The notes under the pieces are model-generated. The model saw only the letters and a list, made by a program, of their open reading frames with translations. It did no database searches and was not told where the DNA came from. The position numbers and the translations under genes are program-made. Below, piece by piece: positions 8,175 through 16,193 of a stretch of DNA of 64,000 nucleotides (the first letter of the stretch is position 1; each line of letters begins with the position of its first letter). Location of the stretch: assembly GCF_900187645.1 (NCBI RefSeq), contig NZ_FYEE01000006.1, forward strand, positions 1 to 64,000, in the 5' to 3' direction. Origin of the DNA: Pseudomonas sp. Irchel 3E20. GTDB taxonomy: Bacteria > Pseudomonadota > Gammaproteobacteria > Pseudomonadales > Pseudomonadaceae.

Positions 8175-8576
8175 ATGAAAATGATTCTCCTGGCTTTGGC
8201 ACTGGTTGCCGGCACCGTGCACGCGGCCGAAGAAGGCGGCGACACCCCGTGCGACGCGGTCGAAAACGACCAGCAGACCCTCGAATGCGCAACCTTCAAC
8301 AAAACCACCGCCGAGCAATTGCTCAGCGAAAACCTGCAAGGCCTGACCGAACGCCTGGGCGCCCTCTACGGCAACAACAGCGCGCAACTGATGGACATCA
8401 CCGGCAAACTCCAGGCCGCCCAGGCCCTGTGGCAAAAACAGCGCGACGCCGACTGCGCCGTCGAAACCTTCCCCGCCAAACCCGGCAGCAAGGCCTACAC
8501 CATCGCCCACAACGACTGCCTGGCGCGCATGAGCGACGAGCGGTCAGAGTTTTTGGAGTCGATTGGGCAGCAGTAA
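8175..8576 (+). CDS. Secreted LprI/DUF1311-like protein
   Basis: This 133-residue protein has a clear signal peptide (MKMILLALALVAGTVHAA). The mature part contains four cysteines (C24, C37, C96, C115 approximately) in the pattern of the lysozyme-inhibitor LprI-like / DUF1311 family. It is probably periplasmic and disulfide-bonded. It is transcribed divergently from the dgc operon and is followed after 9 bases by the XRE regulator gene, so the two may form one operon. A role in lysozyme inhibition is only suggested by the family name. Confidence 0.75.
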   Translation: MKMILLALALVAGTVHAAEEGGDTPCDAVENDQQTLECATFNKTTAEQLLSENLQGLTERLGALYGNNSAQLMDITGKLQAAQALWQKQRDADCAVETFPAKPGSKAYTIAHNDCLARMSDERSEFLESIGQQ

Positions 8577-8585
8577 AGACAACCC

Positions 8586-8816
8586 ATGAGCAACTATTCG
8601 TTCCCCCACGAAGTGGTCAGCCGCATCGTCGATGGCGCCACGCCGATCCGTGCCTGGCGCGAGCATTTGAACCTGACCCAGGACGAAGTGGCCCAGCGCC
8701 TGGGGATTTCCCAACCGGCCTTTGCCCAGCAGGAAGCGGTTGCCAAGCCCCGGCGCGCCACCCGCGAGAAAATTGCCGCTGCGTTCGGCATCAACGCCGT
8801 GCAGTTGGAGCTGTAA
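8586..8816 (+). CDS. Small XRE-type helix-turn-helix regulator
   Basis: This 76-residue protein carries one helix-turn-helix of the Cro/CI type (LTQDEVAQRLGISQPAFAQQ, residues about 30-49). It ends soon after, so it is a minimal DNA-binding protein or antitoxin-like regulator. No toxin gene of the HigB/RelE type is adjacent. The downstream neighbour encodes a DUF3010 protein 32 bases away. Its target is unknown. Confidence 0.78.
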   Translation: MSNYSFPHEVVSRIVDGATPIRAWREHLNLTQDEVAQRLGISQPAFAQQEAVAKPRRATREKIAAAFGINAVQLEL

Positions 8817-8848
8817 GCTGCACGCCCTCTCTTCTTTCCAGGATCGCC

Positions 8849-9265
8849 ATGAATATCTGCGGTATCGAAATCAAAGGCAGCGAAGCGATCTTCGCCATTG
8901 CCCGCCAAGACGGCCAGGCGTTGGGGCACGTGGCCTTGGCCACCAAGAAAATCGCCCTGCAAGACGATGACGACGCGGCCAACGTCAAGGCCTTCGCCCG
9001 TGAGGTGGCCGCGTTTGTACGCGACAACGCCATCGAACGCATCACCATCAAGAAGCGCAGTAAGAAGGGTGAGTTCGCGGGCGGGCCGACCACTTTCAAG
9101 ATCGAGGGCGTGTTCCAGTTGCTCGACGGCTGCGAGGTGACCCTGCTCTCGCCCCAGACCCTCAGCGCACAAAGCAAAAAACACAACGTCGAGCTGCCGG
9201 CGACGCTGAACAAGTATCAGCACGAGGCGTACAAGGCAGCCTGTGCGGCGCTGCTGAAAAAATAA
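8849..9265 (+). CDS. DUF3010 family protein
   Basis: This 138-residue cytoplasmic protein begins MNICGIEIKGSEAIFAI and contains ITIKKRSKKGEFAGGPTTFK and a QSKKHNVELPATLNKYQHEAY C-terminus, as in DUF3010 proteins. The opening strand and the acidic/lysine-rich pattern recall RNase H-like folds (RuvC-type), but I cannot establish activity. I placed the start at the ATG after a CAGGA site. The frame is open far upstream only because it is antisense to the dgc genes. It is probably co-transcribed with the XRE gene. Confidence 0.8.
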   Translation: MNICGIEIKGSEAIFAIARQDGQALGHVALATKKIALQDDDDAANVKAFAREVAAFVRDNAIERITIKKRSKKGEFAGGPTTFKIEGVFQLLDGCEVTLLSPQTLSAQSKKHNVELPATLNKYQHEAYKAACAALLKK

Positions 9266-9283
9266 TCACCCGCCACCCTCACG

Positions 9284-9372
9284 GTGGGAGCGAGCCTGCT
9301 CGCGGTAGCAGCACCACAGTCACCATGGGCAGTGGCTCTACTGCCGCTATCGCAAGCAGGCTGGCGCCTACA
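9284..9372. repeat. REPIN (pair of inverted REP elements)
   Basis: GTGGGAGCGAGCCTGCTCGCGGTAGCAG is followed about 45 bases later by the inverted, diverged partner CTATCGCAAGCAGGCTGGCGCCTACA. It lies between the converging DUF3010 and cdhR genes. Confidence 0.75.
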
Positions 9373-9374
9373 GG

Positions 9375-10334
9375 TCAGCTCTTCTCCCGCCCCTCCTCCA
9401 CGCCGCGCCGATCTTCCCGCGGGCATTTGGCGAAGCGTGCCCGGTAGCTGCGGGTGAAGTACGACGGTGACTCGAAGCCGCAGGCAATGCTCACTTGCAG
9501 CACGCTCAGGCCGGTCTGGCGCAGCAGTTGCCGGGCCTTGTCCAGGCGCAGGCCCAGATAGAAATGGCTTGGCGTGTCGCCCAGGTGCAGGCGAAACAGG
9601 CGTTCGAGTTGGCGCCGGGTGACCTTGATGGCGTCGGCCAATTGCAGGGTGGTCAGCGGCGGTTCGCTGTGGCGCTCCATCTCGCCGATCACTTGGGCCA
9701 GCTTTGTGTTGTTGATCCCGTAGCGCGCGGCGACCTGCATGCGCTGGTGGTCCTGGCGCGGGCGGATGCGGCCCAGCACAAACTGCTCGCTGACCTGCAC
9801 CGCCAGCTCCGCCCCATGGGCCTGGGCGATCAGGTCGAGCATCAAATCGATGGAGGCCGTGCCGCCGGCCGAGGTGATGCGGCGCCGGTCGATCTCGAAC
9901 AGCTCCTGGGTCACCCGCAGCTGTGGATAAGTCTCCTTGAACGCCTCGATGGCTTCCCAGTGCAGGGTCACGCGGTGGCCGTCGAGCAGGCCAGCGTCGG
10001 CCAGGATCACGCTGCCGGTGTCGATGCCGCCCAGGGTCACGCCCTCCAGGTCGAGGCGGCGCAGCCAGTGGCCCAGGGCTGGCGTGGCGTGGGCGAGGGG
10101 CTCGAAACCGGCCACCACCAGCAGCGTTGCGCCTTTGCCCAAAACCTCAAGCCCCGCGTCGGCATTGACCGACATGCCGTTGCTGGCCAATACCGGGCCG
10201 CCATCGCTGCTCAACACCTGCCAGCGGTACAACTCGCCGCGAAAGCGGTTGGCCACCCGCAACGGTTCGAGGGCCGAGATAAAGCCCAGGGCCGAGAACC
10301 CCGGCATCAGCAAGAAGTGGAAATCCTGGGTCAT
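9375..10334 (-). CDS. cdhR: Carnitine catabolism regulator CdhR (GlxA-type AraC family)
   Basis: This 319-residue regulator has an N-terminal DJ-1/PfpI-like domain (MPGFSALGFISALEPLRVAN, with a GIDTGSVILADAGLLDG nucleophile-elbow-like segment). A C-terminal AraC double helix-turn-helix follows (LQLADAIKVTRRQLERLF and LQVSIACGFESPSYFTRSYR). It is transcribed divergently from caiX-cdhCAB, as in P. aeruginosa (PA5389), where CdhR with GbdR activates carnitine catabolism genes. The frame is open to 10502, but the ATG at 10334 begins the conserved domain. Confidence 0.9.
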   Translation of the reverse strand: MTQDFHFLLMPGFSALGFISALEPLRVANRFRGELYRWQVLSSDGGPVLASNGMSVNADAGLEVLGKGATLLVVAGFEPLAHATPALGHWLRRLDLEGVTLGGIDTGSVILADAGLLDGHRVTLHWEAIEAFKETYPQLRVTQELFEIDRRRITSAGGTASIDLMLDLIAQAHGAELAVQVSEQFVLGRIRPRQDHQRMQVAARYGINNTKLAQVIGEMERHSEPPLTTLQLADAIKVTRRQLERLFRLHLGDTPSHFYLGLRLDKARQLLRQTGLSVLQVSIACGFESPSYFTRSYRARFAKCPREDRRGVEEGREKS

Positions 10335-10403
10335 GGCACCTGCTCGGGTCGCGGCTAGCCTGTGCAGGTTGATACGCCAGTTGCGCCGCAGTGACAACCG
10401 CCA

Positions 10404-10438
10404 GGTCGCTCCAGTGCAAGAGCCGGTCGCCCCTGTGC
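10404..10438 (+). promoter_or_regulatory. Two direct repeats with 21-bp period in the cdhR-caiX intergenic region (candidate regulator site)
   Basis: GGTCGCTCCAGTGC (10404-10417) and GGTCGCCCCTGTGC (10425-10438) match at 12 of 14 positions. They are spaced by 21 bp, two turns of the helix, as expected for an AraC-family dimer. They end 88 bases before the caiX ATG. Binding by CdhR (or GbdR) is inferred from position and spacing. Confidence 0.55.
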
Positions 10439-10526
10439 GCTTTGCCCGCGGGCAGTCTGCGTAACGTGGCCATACCGGTGCGCGAGACGCCGGAACCGAC
10501 AATAACGACCTGCCGAGGAACCCTCC

Positions 10527-11468
10527 ATGAAACGATTGATTGGTAGTTGCTTACTTGCCCTGAGCGGCACGGTTTCCCTCGCCACCGCCCAGGCGGGCGA
10601 GCCTGCCGCGTGCCAGAACGTGCGCATGGGCGTGGTCAACTGGACCGACGTGATCGCCACCAGCGCCATGACCCAGGTACTGCTCGACGGCCTCGGCTAC
10701 AAGACCAAACAAACCAGCGCCTCCCAGCAAATCATCTTCGCCGGCATCCGCGACCAGCGCCTGGACCTGTTCCTGGGCTACTGGAACCCGATCATGACCC
10801 AGACCATCACCCCGTTCATCGATGCCGGGCAGGTTCAGGTCCTCGACACGCCCAGCCTCAAGGACGCCCGCGCCACCCTGGCCGTGCCCACGTACCTGGC
10901 GGACAAGGGCCTGAAAACCTTTGCCGACATCGCCAGGTTCGCGAAAGAACTGGACGGCAAGATCTACGGCATCGAACCGGGTTCGGGCGCCAACACCCAA
11001 ATCAAGGCGATGATCGCCAAGAACCAGTTCGGCCTGGGCAAATTCCAACTGGTGGAATCCAGCGAAGCGGGCATGCTCTCGGCAGTGTCCCGGGCGGTGA
11101 AGCGCAACGAAGCCATCGTGTTTTTCGGCTGGGCACCGCACCCGATGAACGTCAACCAGAAGATGACGTACCTGTCCGGCAGCGAGGGCGCGCTAGGGCC
11201 GAACGAAGGCCAGGCCACGGTCTGGACCGTCACCGCCCCCGACTACGGGCAAAAGTGCCCGAACGTCGGCCGCTTGCTGAGCAACCTGACGTTCACCGCC
11301 GAGGACGAGAGCCGCATGATGCAACCGCTGCTCGACCACAAGGACGCTTTCGAGTCCGCCCGCCAGTGGCTCAAGGACCATCCGCAAGACCGCCAGCGCT
11401 GGCTCGAGGGGGTGACGACCTTCGATGGCAAACCCGCCGCCCAACACCTGCAACTGACCGGCAACTGA
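10527..11468 (+). CDS. caiX: Carnitine-binding periplasmic protein CaiX (OpuAC family)
   Basis: This 313-residue protein has a signal peptide (cleaved near AQAGEP). It has the glycine-betaine/choline-binding OpuAC fold: [43 protein letters not shown] and [10 protein letters not shown] supply the conserved aromatic residues of the quaternary-ammonium cage. It is the first gene of the carnitine operon and has no permease of its own. In P. aeruginosa it works with the CbcWV core transporter (here at 19.0-21.0 kb). It is closely related to the cbcX product in this window. It is probably induced by carnitine through CdhR. Confidence 0.92.
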   Translation: MKRLIGSCLLALSGTVSLATAQAGEPAACQNVRMGVVNWTDVIATSAMTQVLLDGLGYKTKQTSASQQIIFAGIRDQRLDLFLGYWNPIMTQTITPFIDAGQVQVLDTPSLKDARATLAVPTYLADKGLKTFADIARFAKELDGKIYGIEPGSGANTQIKAMIAKNQFGLGKFQLVESSEAGMLSAVSRAVKRNEAIVFFGWAPHPMNVNQKMTYLSGSEGALGPNEGQATVWTVTAPDYGQKCPNVGRLLSNLTFTAEDESRMMQPLLDHKDAFESARQWLKDHPQDRQRWLEGVTTFDGKPAAQHLQLTGN

Positions 11469-11482
11469 GCCACAAAGCCCAC

Positions 11483-11508
11483 CTGCGCAGCGCCACACGG
11501 CTGCGCAG
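11483..11508 (+). promoter_or_regulatory. RNA hairpin between caiX and cdhC
   Basis: A perfect 9-bp stem CTGCGCAGC / GCTGCGCAG with an 8-base loop starts 15 bases after the caiX stop. It has no T-run, so it is not a standard terminator. It could protect the 3' end of a processed caiX message and give more binding protein than enzyme. Confidence 0.5.
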
Positions 11509-11538
11509 CGAACCCTCACGCCTGAAGGAACCCGCACC

Positions 11539-12426
11539 ATGAACCACGACGTCATCATCACCTGCGCACTCACCGGTGCTGGCGACACGAGCGGCCGCAG
11601 CCCCCACGTGCCGGTCACCCCCAAACAAATCGCCGCCGCCGCCGTGGAAGCGGCCAAGGCCGGCGCCACCGTGGTGCATTGCCACGTGCGCGACCCCGCC
11701 ACCGGCCGGTTCAGCCGCGATGTGGCGCTGTACCGCGAGCTGATGGAGCGCATCCGCGAGGCGGACGTCGACATCATCGTCAACCTCACTGCCGGCATGG
11801 GCGGCGACCTGGAGATCGGCGCCGGCGAGCGGCCCATGGCGTTCGGCCCGAACACTGACCTGGTGGGCCCGCTGACGCGCCTGGCCCACGTTGAGGAACT
11901 GCTGCCGGAGATCTGCACCCTCGATTGCGGCACCCTGAATTTCGGCGATGGCGACACCGTCTACGTTTCCACCCCGGCCCAGTTGCGCGCCGGCGCCAAG
12001 CGCATCCAGGAACTGGGGGTGAAGGCCGAGCTGGAGATTTTCGACACCGGCCACCTGTGGTTCGCCAAGCAGATGATGAGCGAAGGCCTGCTCGACGACC
12101 CGCTGTTCCAACTGTGCCTGGGCATTCCTTGGGGCGCCCCGGCCGACACCACCACCATGAAAGCCATGGTCGATAACCTGCCCGCAGGCGCCGTGTGGGC
12201 CGGGTTCGGCATCGGCCGCATGCAAATGCCCATGGCCGCGCAAGCGGTGCTGCTGGGCGGCAATGTGCGGGTCGGGCTGGAAGACAACCTATGGCTGGAC
12301 AAGGGTGTGCTGGCAACCAACGGCCAACTGGTGGAACGGGCCAGCGAAATCCTCAGCCGCCTCGGCGCCCGCATCCTCAGCCCGGCCGAAGGGCGCACGA
12401 AAATGGGCTTGGCCCAGCGCCACTAA
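11539..12426 (+). CDS. cdhC: Dehydrocarnitine cleavage enzyme CdhC (BKACE family)
   Basis: This 295-residue enzyme belongs to the beta-keto acid cleavage (3-keto-5-aminohexanoate cleavage) family, DUF849. The zinc site is visible as [15 protein letters not shown] near residue 52, with [12 protein letters not shown] and [13 protein letters not shown] later. In carnitine degradation it transfers the acetoacetyl part of 3-dehydrocarnitine from acetyl-CoA chemistry, giving a betainyl-CoA-type product and acetoacetate. The AAGGAA site precedes the ATG. It lies in the caiX-cdhCAB operon, followed by a REPIN and cdhA. Confidence 0.92.
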   Translation: MNHDVIITCALTGAGDTSGRSPHVPVTPKQIAAAAVEAAKAGATVVHCHVRDPATGRFSRDVALYRELMERIREADVDIIVNLTAGMGGDLEIGAGERPMAFGPNTDLVGPLTRLAHVEELLPEICTLDCGTLNFGDGDTVYVSTPAQLRAGAKRIQELGVKAELEIFDTGHLWFAKQMMSEGLLDDPLFQLCLGIPWGAPADTTTMKAMVDNLPAGAVWAGFGIGRMQMPMAAQAVLLGGNVRVGLEDNLWLDKGVLATNGQLVERASEILSRLGARILSPAEGRTKMGLAQRH

Positions 12427-12432
12427 CCCCCC

Positions 12433-12525
12433 ATGTGGGAGCGAGCCTGCTCGCGATGGCAGTGCTCCAGGCATAAAAAAACGCCGTCTCTACCGCCCTC
12501 ATCGCGAGCAAGCTCACCCCCACAG
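12433..12525. repeat. REPIN between cdhC and cdhA
   Basis: ATGTGGGAGCGAGCCTGCTCGCGATGGCAG pairs in inverted orientation with CATCGCGAGCAAGCTCACCCCCACAG. It sits inside an operon, so it will be transcribed and can fold into a long cruciform-type RNA. Confidence 0.8.
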
Positions 12526-12554
12526 GGGTTCATCACTGTTTTCAGGAGTTGCCC

Positions 12555-13520
12555 ATGCCCTTTATCACCCATATCAACACCTTCGCTGCCCTGGGCAGTG
12601 GCGTCATCGGCAGTGGCTGGGTGGCACGCGCCCTCGCCCATGGCCTGGACGTCGTCGCCTGGGACCCGGCGCCCGGCGCCGAAGCGGCCCTGCGCCAACG
12701 GGTCGCCAACGCCTGGGGCGCCCTGCAGAGGCAGGGCCTGGCCCCCGATGCATCGCAGGCGCGCCTGCGCTTTGTCGCCACGATCGAAGATTGCGTGAAA
12801 GACGCCGACTTTATTCAGGAAAGCGCCCCCGAACGCCTGCAACTGAAGCTCGACCTGCACAGCAAAATCAGCGCAGCAGCCAAGCCCGAGGCCTTGATCG
12901 CCTCCAGCACCTCGGGGTTGCTGCCCAGCGAGTTCTACGAGGGCGCCACCCACCCGCAGCGCTGCGTGGTCGGCCACCCGTTCAACCCGGTTTACCTGCT
13001 GCCGCTGGTGGAAGTGGTGGGCGGCCGCCACACCGCGCCCGAGGCCGTGCAAGCGGCGATCCAGGTTTACACACGCCTGGGCATGCGCCCCTTGCATGTG
13101 CGCAAGGAAGTGCCTGGGTTCATCGCCGATCGCCTACTCGAAGCGCTGTGGCGCGAGGCGTTGCACCTGGTCAACGACGGGGTGGCGAGCACCGGCGAGA
13201 TTGACGACGCCATCCGCTTTGGCGCCGGGTTGCGCTGGTCGTTCATGGGCACGTTCCTGACCTACACCCTGGCCGGCGGTGACGCCGGCATGCGCCACTT
13301 CATGGCCCAGTTCGGCCCGGCGCTACAACTGCCCTGGACCCACCTGCCCGCGCCGCCACTGACGGACAAACTGATCGACGACGTGGTCCAAGGCACCGCC
13401 GAACAACTGGGCCAGCGCAGCATTGCGGCCCTGGAGCGCTATCGTGATGACTGCCTGCTGGCGGTGCTGGACGCGGTAACAGCCACCAAGGCCCGGCATG
13501 GGATGGGCTTTGCCGAGTAA
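12555..13520 (+). CDS. cdhA: L-carnitine 3-dehydrogenase CdhA
   Basis: This 321-residue enzyme belongs to the 3-hydroxyacyl-CoA dehydrogenase superfamily. It has an N-terminal Rossmann fold with GSGVIGSGW (residues 14-22), the catalytic-domain stretch [20 protein letters not shown], and a helical C-terminal domain ([19 protein letters not shown]). It oxidises L-carnitine to 3-dehydrocarnitine with NAD+. AGGAG lies six bases before the ATG at 12555; an upstream TTG in frame is less likely. It follows cdhC after the REPIN. Confidence 0.95.
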   Translation: MPFITHINTFAALGSGVIGSGWVARALAHGLDVVAWDPAPGAEAALRQRVANAWGALQRQGLAPDASQARLRFVATIEDCVKDADFIQESAPERLQLKLDLHSKISAAAKPEALIASSTSGLLPSEFYEGATHPQRCVVGHPFNPVYLLPLVEVVGGRHTAPEAVQAAIQVYTRLGMRPLHVRKEVPGFIADRLLEALWREALHLVNDGVASTGEIDDAIRFGAGLRWSFMGTFLTYTLAGGDAGMRHFMAQFGPALQLPWTHLPAPPLTDKLIDDVVQGTAEQLGQRSIAALERYRDDCLLAVLDAVTATKARHGMGFAE

Positions 13521-13524
13521 CCGC

Positions 13525-13593
13525 TGGGGGCACTGGTTTGCCTGCGATGGCGATGCAAGATGCACCACCGTCATCGCAAAGCCAGCTCCCACT
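13525..13593. repeat. Degenerate REPIN between cdhA and cdhB
   Basis: TGCCTGCGATGGCGATG and the inverted CATCGCAAAGCCAGCTCCCAC carry the REP core with several changes. It is another intra-operon hairpin. Confidence 0.5.
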
Positions 13594-13626
13594 TTTGACC
13601 GAGTACACATGCCTGGAACCGCTGCC

Positions 13627-14106
13627 ATGCCCGCACTGACCACCTACACCACCAAGGTTCAACCCGACTGGGTCGACTACAACGGCCACCTGCGCGATGC
13701 CTTTTACCTGCTGATTTTTAGCTACGCCACCGATGCCCTGATGGATCGCCTGGGCATGGACAGCGCCCAGCGGGGCGCCAGCGGCCATTCACTGTTCACC
13801 CTGGAGCTGCATCTGAACTACCTGCATGAGGTCAAGCTCGGTGCCCAGGTCGAGGTACGCACGCAACTCATCGGCCACGATGCCAAACGCCTGCACCTGT
13901 ATCACAGCCTGCACCTGGCGGGCGCCGAGCAAGCCCTGGCGGGCAATGAGCAAATGCTCCTGCACGTTGACCTGGCCGGGCCCCACGCGGCACCGTTCAG
14001 CGAGCAAGCGTTGGCCGCGTTGCACAAGCTGATGGCCGAGCAACGCGACTTGCCCGCGCCCGCCAACCTGGGCCGGGTCATCGCCCTGGTGCCGCGCAAG
14101 CCCTGA
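13627..14106 (+). CDS. cdhB: Betainyl-CoA thioesterase CdhB (hotdog fold)
   Basis: This 159-residue hotdog-fold thioesterase of the YbgC/4HBT type has the typical opening VQPDWVDYNGHLRDAFYLLIFSYATDALM, with the catalytic aspartate and asparagine in DYNGH. In the carnitine pathway it would hydrolyse the CoA ester made by CdhC and release glycine betaine. I chose the ATG at 13627, preceded by GGAA. The in-frame ATG at 13609 would add six residues, and the frame is open from 13498. It is the last gene of the cdh operon. Confidence 0.9.
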   Translation: MPALTTYTTKVQPDWVDYNGHLRDAFYLLIFSYATDALMDRLGMDSAQRGASGHSLFTLELHLNYLHEVKLGAQVEVRTQLIGHDAKRLHLYHSLHLAGAEQALAGNEQMLLHVDLAGPHAAPFSEQALAALHKLMAEQRDLPAPANLGRVIALVPRKP

Positions 14107-14114
14107 AACCGACA

Positions 14115-14150
14115 CAAAAAAGCCCCGATCAAGCCGTGACAGGATCGGGG
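14115..14150. terminator. Hairpin after cdhB
   Basis: A perfect 8-bp stem CCCCGATC (14123-14130) / GATCGGGG (14143-14150) lies just after the cdhB stop. The T-run is on the minus-strand side (six A's at 14116-14121), so by the T-run rule it terminates leftward transcription. On the plus strand it is only a hairpin ending the cdh message. Confidence 0.6.
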
Positions 14151-14361
14151 CGCAGAGAGTTTTGCGAGGAGCCGAAGCGAGGGTGACCAAACCTTCGCGG
14201 TTCAAGCGTAAAGCCAGTGTGCCCAGCCCGGGAGCCAGCGAGTTAGCCGAAAACGACCTGTTCATAGGTATGGCGGCCATTGCGGCAAGTCAGCCTTGCC
14301 CTGCTTCGACACCCCTCCCAGAATCAAGCCCACCACGCGCCCTCGAATAAGGAAGAGCCCC

Positions 14362-14625
14362 ATGATGCACGCCGATTTGATTGATCTGGATGACCTGCTG
14401 GGCCAGTTGCGCGCCCTGGGGTTTGAAGTGGCCAGCGGCGCCAGCGCCGAACAAGCCTGCGAGTGCGCCGTACGCGGCTTGAGCGACGAACGGGCCAAGG
14501 CCCTCAAGGGCATGGTGGAGAAGCTGTACACCGGCAGCGCAACGCTTTTGCCGGCAGTGCGCCAGGCGATCGATAAGCAGTTACTGCCGGCGTTGGCGGC
14601 TTATCAGCAGAGTCGTAGCGCCTGA
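14362..14625 (+). CDS. Small conserved-looking protein of unknown function
   Basis: This 87-residue acidic helical protein (MMHADLIDLDDLLGQLRALGFEV...) has no signal peptide. I do not recognise the family. Codon use is like the neighbours. GGAAG precedes two adjacent ATGs, at 14362 and 14365. It stands alone between the cdh operon and gbdR, facing gbdR. Its location suggests a link with carnitine or choline metabolism, but nothing in the protein shows it. Confidence 0.6.
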   Translation: MMHADLIDLDDLLGQLRALGFEVASGASAEQACECAVRGLSDERAKALKGMVEKLYTGSATLLPAVRQAIDKQLLPALAAYQQSRSA

Positions 14626-14654
14626 GTTCAAGAGCTGTAGCGCTGGATAAATAG

Positions 14655-14687
14655 CTATCGCGGGCGAGCGCAACGCCGCCCGCGATC
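14655..14687. repeat. Degenerate REP hairpin
   Basis: ATCGCGGGCG ... CGCCCGCGAT forms a hairpin between two converging genes and could also act as the end of the gbdR message. Confidence 0.5.
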
Positions 14688-14701
14688 AAAGCCAACTCGG
14701 T

Positions 14702-15805
14702 CTAGAGCCTCACACTGGCAAAGGTCGACTCATTGCGCGCCTGGCTCAACGCCGACAGCGGCCCGGACAACGGCGCCAAACCCAGGGCCTGGGGCAGCGG
14801 CAGCATGGCCACCTGCTGGGCAGTGTTGGAACCTACGCGCTCGTCACGCGGCGGAATGCCGAAGTATTCGCGGTAGCACTTGGAGAAATGCGGCGTGGAC
14901 ACGAAGCCGCAAACCGACGCCACTTCGATGATCGACATCGGCGTTTGCTTGAGCAGTTGCCGTGCGCGGATCAGGCGCAACTTGAGGTAGTAACGCGACG
15001 GCGAGCAGTGCAGGTACTTCTGGAACAGGCGTTCGAGCTGGCGCCGCGACACGGCGACGTACACCGCCAGTTCGTCGAGGTCGATGGGTTCTTCCAGGTT
15101 GGCTTCCATCAGCGCGACGATTTCCTGCAACTTCGGCTGGTTGGTGCCCAGCATGTGCTTGAGCGGCACGCGCTGGTGGTCTTGTTCGTTGCGGATGCGC
15201 TCGTAAACGAACATCTCGGAAATCGCCGCCGACAACTCGCGGCCGTGATCGCGGCTAATCAGGTGCAGCATCATGTCCAGGGGCGCGGTGCCGCCGGAGC
15301 TGGTGAAGCGGTTGCGGTCGAGGGTGAACAGGCGGGTGCTCATGGACACGCGCGGGAAGGCTTCCTGCATCGAGGCCAGGCATTCCCAGTGCACGCTGCA
15401 ATCGAAACCGTCCAGCAGGCCCGCGCACGCCAGCGCCCAACTGCCGGTGCACACCGCGCCGAGGCGGCGCGACTGGCGCGCCTGGCTTTGCAGCCACGAC
15501 ACGTGTTCGCGGGTGACGGTGCGCTGGATGCCGACGCCGCCGCAGACGATCACGGTGTCCAGGGCGGGGGCCTTGTGCATTGAGGCGTCGGGGGTGATTT
15601 GCAGGCCGTCGCTGGCCCAGACCTGGTTGCCGTCCGCGGTGAGGGTGGTCCAGCGATACAACTCGCGACCGGACAATTGGTTGGCCATGCGCAGGGGTTC
15701 TACGGCGGAGGCCAGGGAAATCAGCGTGAAATTGTCCAGCAGCAAAAAGCCGATGGATTGAGGCGCACGGTTCTGGGGTTGGGCCCCGGAGTTGAACGAC
15801 GTCAT
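14702..15805 (-). CDS. gbdR: GbdR, activator of choline, betaine and dimethylglycine catabolism
   Basis: This 367-residue GlxA-type AraC regulator has an N-terminal DJ-1/PfpI-like sensing domain (IGFLLLDNFTLISLASAVEPLRMAN, AVCTGSWALACAGLLDG). Its C-terminal AraC DNA-binding domain is near residues 225-330 (DELAVYVAVSRRQLERLF; IIEVASVCGFVSTPHFSKCYREYFG). About 40 low-complexity residues follow. In P. aeruginosa (PA5380) it responds to glycine betaine and dimethylglycine and activates gbc, dgc, cbcXWV, plc and related genes. Its position beside the serine dehydratase and cbcXWV matches that genome. Confidence 0.95.
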   Translation of the reverse strand: MTSFNSGAQPQNRAPQSIGFLLLDNFTLISLASAVEPLRMANQLSGRELYRWTTLTADGNQVWASDGLQITPDASMHKAPALDTVIVCGGVGIQRTVTREHVSWLQSQARQSRRLGAVCTGSWALACAGLLDGFDCSVHWECLASMQEAFPRVSMSTRLFTLDRNRFTSSGGTAPLDMMLHLISRDHGRELSAAISEMFVYERIRNEQDHQRVPLKHMLGTNQPKLQEIVALMEANLEEPIDLDELAVYVAVSRRQLERLFQKYLHCSPSRYYLKLRLIRARQLLKQTPMSIIEVASVCGFVSTPHFSKCYREYFGIPPRDERVGSNTAQQVAMLPLPQALGLAPLSGPLSALSQARNESTFASVRL

Positions 15806-16193
15806 CGCGGTATCTCCTCACACAAAGCAGGTGATGGCCTCAGGCGGAGGCTCTTGTTATTGCCGGCGTTGGCTTGCGCAAACGGGCTTTGTGAGGACAG
15901 AGCAATTGCCATGCCTAAAGTTGAATGGGTATTCAATAACTCCTAAAAGCGACGTCGCGATGCGTCTACACAAGCCCCCACGGCCCGTGCGGAATAAAGT
16001 GCCAGCATGGCCCGCAAAGGCCCTGCCCCGCTGCGTTTGAGCAGTTCGGTAGCACTTGTGGGAAGCGCCTCCACGCCCCTTGAACCACGGTGTCACCCCT
16101 GGCACGGGATCAGTGGCGAGTGCGCCTTATTGAGGAGTTATCTGATTGCGACGCGCTAAAAGGTGGCGAGCCCTGCGCCGTAGCAAATGCGGC
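15806..16193. other. Intergenic region upstream of gbdR
   Basis: This stretch of 388 bases separates the gbdR start from the end of the L-serine dehydratase gene. I see no coding sequence with supported start and composition. It is less GC-rich near 15900-15950 (TTGAATGGGTATTCAATAA, a short partial inverted repeat), which is where a gbdR promoter would be expected. Confidence 0.5.

Noticed and set aside
5111..8848. A continuous plus-strand open frame leading into the DUF3010 gene, giving a potential protein of over 1300 residues
   Set aside because: It is antisense to dgcA, the DUF5943 gene and the M19-like gene. The translation is rich in His, Val, Gly, Asp and Ala as expected for a mirror frame of GC-rich genes. 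Only 8849-9265 is real.
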